Origin: Cryptomeria japonica | Taxonomy: Eukaryota; Streptophyta; Pinopsida; Cupressales; Cupressaceae | Assembly: GCF_030272615.1 (NCBI RefSeq) | Contig: NC_081415.1 | Location: 190,552,270-190,616,269, forward strand | Length of the DNA stretch: 64,000 nucleotides | Direction of reading: 5' to 3' | Shown here: positions 57,098-64,000 of the stretch, piece after piece | Numbering within the stretch: position 1 is the first letter of the stretch | Layout of the letters: every line of letters starts with the position of its first letter | Notes under the pieces: generated by a model | What the model saw: only the letters and a program-made list of their open reading frames with translations | Database searches by the model: none | Told to the model about the DNA's origin: nothing | Translations under genes and position numbers: made by a program

Positions 57098-59980
57098 ATC
57101 AGTTTAACCAGAGTAGAATCAGATTGCAGAGGACTGAAATTGAACAATGTCACTGATGCAAAACTAAAATTTGCTATTAGAGTAATAGGTTACTATTTCT
57201 TCCAATTGGCAAGGGAAAATAGTGTACCCTGTGCAATAGTAGACCTAGCATACAAAATTATGAAAAAGGAAATGAAAATTGATCTATGTGAGGTGTTGCT
57301 GAAAAACCTGTTTGAGAATCTGAACACCATCAGGAAGCAGAAGAAGAACAACTCGGCTAATACACTAAAGTTTGGATCACTACTTGTATGCATATTTTTC
57401 TATTTTGAAAAATTCTTTCCATTAGTCGGTAAAGTTGTTTGGGAACTACACCAACCAATCACCCATCAAATCAATGACTTCACTAAGAAGCTAAGTGATA
57501 ATTTTAATGATATTATGGATGATTACTTTAGTAAGTTTCAAGAGAAAATGCATAACAGGTACCGGATTCCACCCAAGCTAGTGGAGAAATACAAAGCTGA
57601 CATATGTTTTGAAGTAGACACTAATTACTATTATGTGAATGTTGTGGAACCAAGAACTCAATCTTTGTCACCTATGGGTTACGAGATTGACTTTGACATC
57701 ACACAACAACAAATTGATCCATTTCTTACATTGCCAATACATACTACCGAGCTAAGGTATGGAACCTATGAAGAAGTGAAGGAAAAAGTAAAGATGAGCA
57801 TTGTAGTACCCAAAGCTACAAGAAAGGAAACAAAGATGATAAAGGAATTATCAGAGAAATTCAGAGAAGATTCTTCCTCCACACCTGTCAAAGGCACTAT
57901 AGCCATTACCGAAGAGGAATCTGAAGCCCAAGAGGCAGCTATAACACTGAGCACCGAATTGCCTAAGGGAAAGAAACAGGACACATCAAAGGCCTCACCA
58001 ACTCCTCCAACAAAGTGACCTAACACTAGAGCATCTGCAGTGTCACCGAGTAAGAAAACAAAGAGTGTTACTGTTCCCAAGGTAACAAAAACTTACAAGA
58101 AATCTACTCAGAGACTCATTTTGGCAAAAGAGTCTAGTGAAACCAAATCTAAGGATGCAAGCAAATTTCAGATTGTTAAGAGCAAGAAGGTAAATGTACA
58201 AAGTGTTGAAAATGTATGTGCTAATCTAAAAAAATATGGTGGATTTGGAGGATTCAGATATGTTAAGTATGAATCCAGAAATGAAGATGAAAAGAGACAA
58301 ATTGAAGAAGATGTCATCTGCACACTTCTAAAATTCTAATTGGCTCCATTAGAACTATCTAAGTCACTTCCAAATGAATTATATTTACATATTGACAATA
58401 GGTGGAAGGATGCAGTGGACTCAGAGAAACAGATCAGAGAAAGAAGTCTAGAACATCTCTTTCCAAACATGTCAGTAGTTGAAATAAAAGAACATCTGAC
58501 AACCTACAACACAAAGTTTCTCGTCAAACAAAGAGCCTTAAAACTGATGAATGGTCTATATATTGAAGTGGAAAATGAGACAAAAGAAAAGTGGCAGGAA
58601 ATATTTAGAATCAAGGATGCTAGTGAGCAAGCTGAAGTTGAAATAGTTGATGTCACCGAGCAAGATCCTGATGTTACCGAGCAAGACCCTGCTAACACCA
58701 TTCAAATAGATGAAGATATAATGGATACAAAGGCACTGGAATAAGAAATGATAGAAGGCAATGCATATGAAAAACTTGTATCCAGTGAATCAGTCTTGGA
58801 ACAAGTTCAGCCTTATCCACCGATCAATCAACCTATGTCAACCGAAACCCCTCAGGATACAGATAAAGGCACCAAAGGTCACAAGTCTACAGCAGGAGAA
58901 GGTACTACTCAAGAACAGACTTCTCAGGATCCTTCTAGCATTGAAAATGTTGCAACTGAGACACCGAGTACTGAGATAGCAAAGGACACTACAGAGGCTA
59001 AAGAAACCGACCAAAGTGTTGCCTCTATCAAGCAACCTACCAAGGGTCATCAAGCCTCACAAACCATTGTCTTAGTTCAATCAGTGAAAGGTAAAGAAAA
59101 GAAGATGAAAAGGCATAGTTTCAAAGTAGATTTGTCAAAACCAATAGTGTTGCCCAATGTTGATATATCCAAATTAAAGGGGCAAGCACTCATTGATTTT
59201 GGTGAACTATGCAAAGCAAAGGCCGAACAAGAGAAGCAAATGGCTATTCAAAAGAAAAATAAAGTACTTCAAAAGGTAAAAGCACTCTTAACAGATATGC
59301 TACTTGAAGCTACAATAACCAAAGATGCAGGAATCCACATTCAACTGGATGAACTCCTAACCATGATAGAGACATCTCGAGTCGATGCATCTGAATATTT
59401 GAGCAAGATAAAAGACAAAGAGCTCACTACAAAAATGATAGAAGAGGTACAGAAAGCTATAGCTATTGGCAAAGTGAAACTTGTCAAATTTATTGTTGGG
59501 TTGTCCCCTCAACTCAAGCACATTCTTTATTTATTTTAGAAACTCTGTACATTTTCTTTATTCATTAAAGACATCAAAAATAAAATAGAAGCAATTGAGA
59601 AAGAGATCACCGATCTCTCAAATAAGTTGACCACAGAGCCAAATTCAGTTCAGAATTTTTATACAAAGTTACAACAACTCATGGCTCAACAATTGGACCT
59701 AAGAAATGAAGAACACAAGATTAGGATGGACATAATGACACTTCAAACATTATTCCTTCCTCATCTTTCATCTGTCTAAGAACAGATGAACTGAGCCACA
59801 TACTTATCTACTACACAAGAGGGAAGCACTCTAGATGGCTTAATATCATTATTGGCTGATATTCAAGTGCATAATTCTTTAATGGACAGTGTAAAGGATG
59901 CCCTCTCTGTCGCTCTCACAGAAGCCCAGACAAAGTACAAATCCATTTTTGACCAATTGCCACCACCGAATGGTAACTAA
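56633..59980 (+). pseudogene. E1 ORF2 (homologue of N ORF2; a single frame with a few stops)
   Basis: One frame of 1116 codons runs from 56633 to TAA 59978-59980, with stops at 58016, 58337, 58742, 59537 and 59777 and one more near 59792. The first 461 codons are open. Matches to N ORF2 in order: CHVEELS, FVLSRVHDDFTWLEEKLFKITKE, LNNVTDAKLKF, MKIDLCE, LKFGSLLVCIF, LVEKYKADICFEV and MGYE; then a basic linker, helical segments and a helical tail (IKDIKNKIEAIEKEI). The stop at 58016 (Lys-stop, where N has Lys-Arg) fits CGA to TGA. No pol motif is present. Function is unknown. Confidence 0.82.
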
Positions 59981-60338
59981 ATCTTGATGTTTGTCAAAAA
60001 GGGGGAGTGATATAGTATTCAAAGCATCAAAGTATAGTATCAAACAAAAGGAGTGTAGTATACAGGGGGAGTATACCGAGCAGAGTGAGTAGTGAACTGA
60101 GTAGTGAACAGAACAGTAAGCAAAGAACTAGTGCAGCACACAGAACATTGATCACCGAGCATGCAAAATCAGAGTTTTGTACAGTATATCGATAAGGGGA
60201 GTATATCTGGATATATTATTTCATTGACTATTGTATATACTATCAGTATAGTCAAATTTTGCAAGTATATAGATTATTGAGTTATAACTTTGAAAGTAGT
60301 TTTTGTCAAACATCTCAACTAATGTCAAAAGGGGAGAT
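59981..60338 (+). other. 3' untranslated region of E1 with multiple PPT-like tracts
   Basis: Purine tracts include TCAAAAAGGGGGAGTG (59994), ACAGGGGGAGTA (60062), ATAAGGGGAGTA (60191) and the terminal TCAAAAGGGGAGATTG (60325-60340). It resembles the N elements and Sirevirus-type 3' regions. Confidence 0.75.
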
Positions 60339-61531
60339 TGTTACTACTTATCAAGTTGCCATTAGTTTTTATGTTCAAAGTTATTATATATACTCTAGTC
60401 AGTTATCTCTACCGAAATATTCAGTCGGTATGCATAGTCCAGTCGGTTATAGAAGAAAGTAGTCACAGAGCCCAGTATGCACCGAGTTGTCTACTGAGTA
60501 TCATTCCATGTCTACCGAGCAGCAAAGATGACACATCAAGTTGATATACAATGAGTGAAATGTGTTACTAGATTCATTGAACCTGGACATACATATGGAA
60601 ACGTGTTACAAGATCAAGGAACACGTAACCGTTATCACATTGGAAATTGCACTTAAAGATTGTGTATGATTTTGAGGTCATCTAACCAATGAAATATTTT
60701 GCATGGTTATTCATTCGATAAAACATGTTTGTAAGATTGAAGCAATGAATGGATTACTGACATAAGAGATCTATTTATACAACATGGATTAAGATCAAAT
60801 ATATACATGTAGCATGACAGAAAGGAAGATATAGAAATATATGAAACAAGACATGTGAAAGCACTAAGTGTTATGACTATTATAGAGACACAGAGGTCAC
60901 CGAGAAGGATTTCAGAGAACAGTCAAAGAATAGAGTAAACAAAGGGGTTTATCGAGTTACTATATGGGTTACCAAGGTATGCTATAAGCAAGGTAATCTT
61001 ATTCTGAGCACATAGAATTTGCTATAACATTCCAGATGTAAAGTTGCAGATATTTGTAATGATTTTATTGTAATATTTTGAAGTTGTAAGAGAAACCTTT
61101 AACAGGGCAAAAGACTCTAATCAAGTCTATAAATTGAAAAGCCTCTAACCAGGTGCAACATTTAGTTTAAGTGTTGTAAAATCCCTTTAGCAAGGTAGAT
61201 CTAACTGATCTTGATACTCCTAACAGGGTAAGCTATCCAAAATAGCTAAACATGTAGCTCTAACCGAGCAACCTTTATTATTGCAGTAGTGAAGTTGTGG
61301 GTGCCATCCCCACCGTAGTTTTTCTCTCTAACCAAGAGTTTTTGCGTAACCAAAATATATGTGTTATGGAGTGAATCATGTATGATTGTTATCTATTTGT
61401 TTTAGCTTTATATTATGTTACTGCACTATTCGGTTTATGCATAACAGTAAAGTTATTGTTGAAGAAAAGTTTTGAAGTACTGATTCACCCCTCCCCTATA
61501 AGTACAATAGATTTCCATATTGGGCCTAACA
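60339..61531 (+). repeat. 3' LTR of E1 (1193 bp)
   Basis: It starts TGTTACTACTTATC and ends GGGCCTAACA. The U5 hairpin is near 61297-61315 and a TATA-like box at 61128-61134. Differences from the 5' LTR are mostly transitions in ACCGAG-like motifs. Confidence 0.9.
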
Positions 61532-63834
61532 TGTTTTAGGAGGGGCTAGACTTGACCCAAGGCATTAGGAGGTGAAAGATGACATTTTGACAACTTTTGC
61601 AAAAGTTGTCAAAAGTTGTCATGAGCAACTTTTATGCACTTTTTGCATTTTGTTTATTTGAAACTCCTCCAATGGATCTAACCTCTTGGTTTTCAATTGA
61701 GAGAAGTTGTGGAGTGGTTTATACACTTTGTGTATCCAATTCCCAAGAGAGATTGTATAGAGAAGAGTTTTGGTGACAACAAACTAATAGAATTCTGAGC
61801 TTTTCCTGCAATTCTAGAGTTTTTAGTCTGTGGTATGTTACTGTATAGATTGGGATCCATTCCCAATTATGTTAATTGGTTGGAGAGGAGAGTAAAAAAA
61901 AATTTGGCTTTGGTTTTAAGTTCTAGTTGTGTGTTCTGCTTCTGATATTCAAGTTTTATTGTAGGTGCCCGAAAAACCAAGGTTTACCTTGGGTTTTTCC
62001 TCCTCCATGGCCATATCTTGCACTTTATCAATCTGAGACCCATGGGATTTGGTGAAAGGCAAGTATGGTTAGTGTATTATAGGATTCCAAGAGTGTTTTG
62101 TGGGAGGAGCAACAAAGAGTTGTGTTTGGAGTGACCCTAGGTAGACAACTCTATGTGGCTACCTAGACCCTGGACAACAAAGTTACTCTTGTGTGCAAAT
62201 GGCAATGATTCCAAGTGTGTAACTATGGAATACCTTATGTTTTATGGTTCCCTACATGCCCATGTGATTTTAATTTCTTGTTTCATTCATATGGATATAG
62301 GTGCTTCACAAAAGAGGCCTAATTAGCCCTTTAGGACAGTTAATATCCTACCGGATCAGACCTTTGTTTATCAAACCCGGACCTTTCCTTTCGATTATTT
62401 GTGTAAATTCCAAAAGGGTATTTGAATCCATAATTTTTTTGCTAGGGTGTTTGGGAAAGTTTTTACCTAAGTTCCCTTTACCTGCTAAAAATGGCTACAA
62501 GCAACTAGGCCTAATTGGGTAGGTTTCTTAAGGAATGGGTATGAATCCTTACAACCAATGCTTGGTCTGACCTTCGAAATTATTGTATGACCCAAAATCG
62601 GTATGCAAATTATTTGTAACCCTTGGAGGTACTATAGATTTTGTTGGAGTAAGGTACCCAAGATTGAGTAGGCATGAGTCTTGAAGATGGTGACAGGATT
62701 GAACTAATGTTGTAGAACCTTGTCTTGATAGGATCCTATTTTTGTCTTGAGGGGTCAATGTCATACACTTTGAGGTGTTTGGTAGGTTACAAGGAGGGCT
62801 CTACATCAATTCATTTTGATTTTCTACCTATTCTTCCTGTGCAAAATGCACGAGCCAGGTGTCATCTCAGCGTTGCCTCTGATCGCTTGCTTTTCTCGTT
62901 TGAGTTGAGAGAATGCAAAGCTGTTGTGTGGCTCGAGTTTTTATGGTATTGCACTCTTCTCAACCCCATCATCCATCACGTAAAGTTAAAGACAATTGGT
63001 GTCTTCACGTTGCGTGATCAGATGTTCTCTATGTACTCATTTTTTGGCTCCCCTCAAGCTTCCACATGTCCTCCATGATAGTTCATGAATCAAGTTGCAA
63101 TTTGCATCATGATTTTGTTATTGGGTAGGTACAATGATCGCCATGATATGGTAGAAATAACAACTTCAGGGGTGATTTTTCTAGGTATGATCTCGTGGTA
63201 TGCCATGACAAGTTTTCTTGTTAGAAGCAGTTGCTAGAAGGTTGTTGATGTTGCGAGTTGTTAGTTATGACCCAGGGGCTCTATTTATGCTTATGTTTTC
63301 CTTGTTTAGAGGGTTCAAACTTTTAGAGAGTTTTTCCAAAACTTTGGCTCATTAAGAGGCCTTTGTGTTAATGAAATTTGGTGAATGATAATCGTATCAA
63401 ATTATGTCTACGGCCTTTGTGATGATTTTATTGAAGCTTAATATATTAAGTTCTGTGATATTTTCAAGTTTGTTAACTTCTGTGATATTTACTATGAGAC
63501 TCTGCGGATTAAACTATGTCATGAGACTTTTTATCTATTGGATGAATGGTTAAATATCATGTTATGTTAAATGAGTTCTTGTTGAATGATTTTTAAAATT
63601 GCATATCTATGGGTTTTATATGCTATTAATATTGTTTTGAATTGCTTCGACATATCACCTAAGTAGTGTAGATCATTTTATTTTAATTTTTCTCTTTCCA
63701 CTTTTCTCTCCCAATTGTATGAAGAGTCAGCTTCTCAAACCCGAAGGTCATTCACTGAGTTTTGCGCAATAGGTCCCCCATCACTAAATTTCCCATAAGG
63801 TTGTTCACGTTTAAGGTAAAATTAAGAGTGAACA
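61532..63834 (+). repeat. Unresolved non-coding repeat DNA, possible continuation of T
   Basis: No gene is convincing. Small ORFs (for example 62725-63078) lack domains and codon structure. A TTGTCAAAAGTTGTCA-type short repeat is near 61590-61625. The 3' edge GTGAACA at 63828-63834 could be an LTR end because of the PBS-like site that follows. Confidence 0.3.
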
Positions 63835-63844
63835 GTTCTTTTTC

Positions 63845-63863
63845 TGGCATGCCCAGTGGGACC
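63845..63863 (+). other. Possible primer-binding site
   Basis: TGGCATGCCCAGTGGGACC has the TGG start of a PBS (matching the CCA tail of a tRNA) and lies 10 nt after a possible LTR end. The tRNA is not identified. Downstream to 64000 would be leader; nothing else is visible there. Confidence 0.35.
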
Positions 63864-64000
63864 TAAACTTTGAATAAGATTAAGCTAGTTTAAGCACAGA
63901 CCCATTACCAGGAGTCAGACAGCTTTGAATCCCAGTTTTCTTATTCCACCCCTGGTAAACATCCATCAATTTATCGCCTCCTCTTCCCAGAACCCACCTA

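Larger units (their letters stand above)
45195..61531 (+). mobile_element. E1: pol-less Copia-type element related to family N by ORF2, holding B2
   Basis: 5' LTR is 45195-45354 joined to 53109-54140, and 3' LTR is 60339-61531 (both about 1.19 kb). PBS TGGTATCAGAGC is at 54143-54154. Inside are a coiled-coil gag with five knuckles, ORF2 and a 3' region rich in PPT-like tracts; integrase, RT and RNase H are absent. Left flank ATGAT and right flank ATGTT are a possible target duplication if one base was lost at the right edge. Without B2 it is about 8.6 kb. Confidence 0.88.

Noticed and set aside
62725-63078. 117-codon ORF on the plus strand
   Set aside because: No recognisable domain, irregular composition, no supporting neighbour. 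Probably chance within a non-coding repeat.
1-64000. Host genes, tRNA, rRNA or microsatellite-type regulatory islands
   Set aside because: I saw no intron-exon pattern, tRNA cloverleaf or rRNA sequence; tRNA-like matches are the short primer-binding sites only.

Overview
The window is plant nuclear DNA from a large, repeat-rich genome; a gymnosperm or other big-genome seed plant is a guess from style, not something I can prove. I find no host gene, tRNA, rRNA or CRISPR. Nearly everything is LTR retrotransposon, piled up by repeated insertion of one element into another. I resolved the pile by matching LTR ends (TG...CA), primer-binding sites (PBS), polypurine tracts (PPT) and 5-bp target-site duplications (TSD).

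Layout, with names used below. C1 (1-3530, minus) is the 5' part of a Copia element. D (3531-7693, minus) is an older Copia remnant carrying a solo LTR, S1 (6527-7471). G (from 7694, plus) is a chromovirus-like Gypsy element whose gag is split at 8611/42937 by C2, a full-length Copia of the C1 family (8612-42936, minus). C2's 5' LTR is split by N1 (15146-42870, plus). N1 holds two younger relatives, N2 (19730-27523) and N3 (28087-41240). N2 holds a solo LTR, S2 (23974-25497). N3 holds B1 (32863-39371, minus), a gag-only Gypsy-type element. To the right, 43952-45194 and 61532-64000 are poorly resolved and may form one long LTR plus leader (T). Between them lies E1 (45195-61531, plus), whose 5' LTR is split by B2 (45355-53103, plus), the intact sister of B1. 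The nesting reaches six levels (D, G, C2, N1, N3, B1).

The most interesting content is families N and E. All four copies have Copia-type LTRs, an initiator-Met-type PBS and the multiple PPT-like tracts I associate with Sireviruses, yet none has integrase, reverse transcriptase or RNase H. Each instead encodes a coiled-coil Gag with four or five CCHC zinc knuckles and a second, roughly 1000-codon ORF (ORF2). ORF2 is recognisably conserved between N and E although their LTRs differ greatly. It has a globular N-terminal domain, a basic linker and helical C-terminal segments. A TATA-like box lies exactly 150 nt upstream of the ORF2 ATG in all three N copies. The enzymes presumably come in trans, possibly from C-like Copia elements, which share the U5 and PPT modules. 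Family B is a second pol-less system: one long Gag-protease-like ORF with a non-canonical protease active site and a repeated hairpin in its leader. Most copies are decayed by stops and frameshifts; B2 gag is the only long intact ORF.
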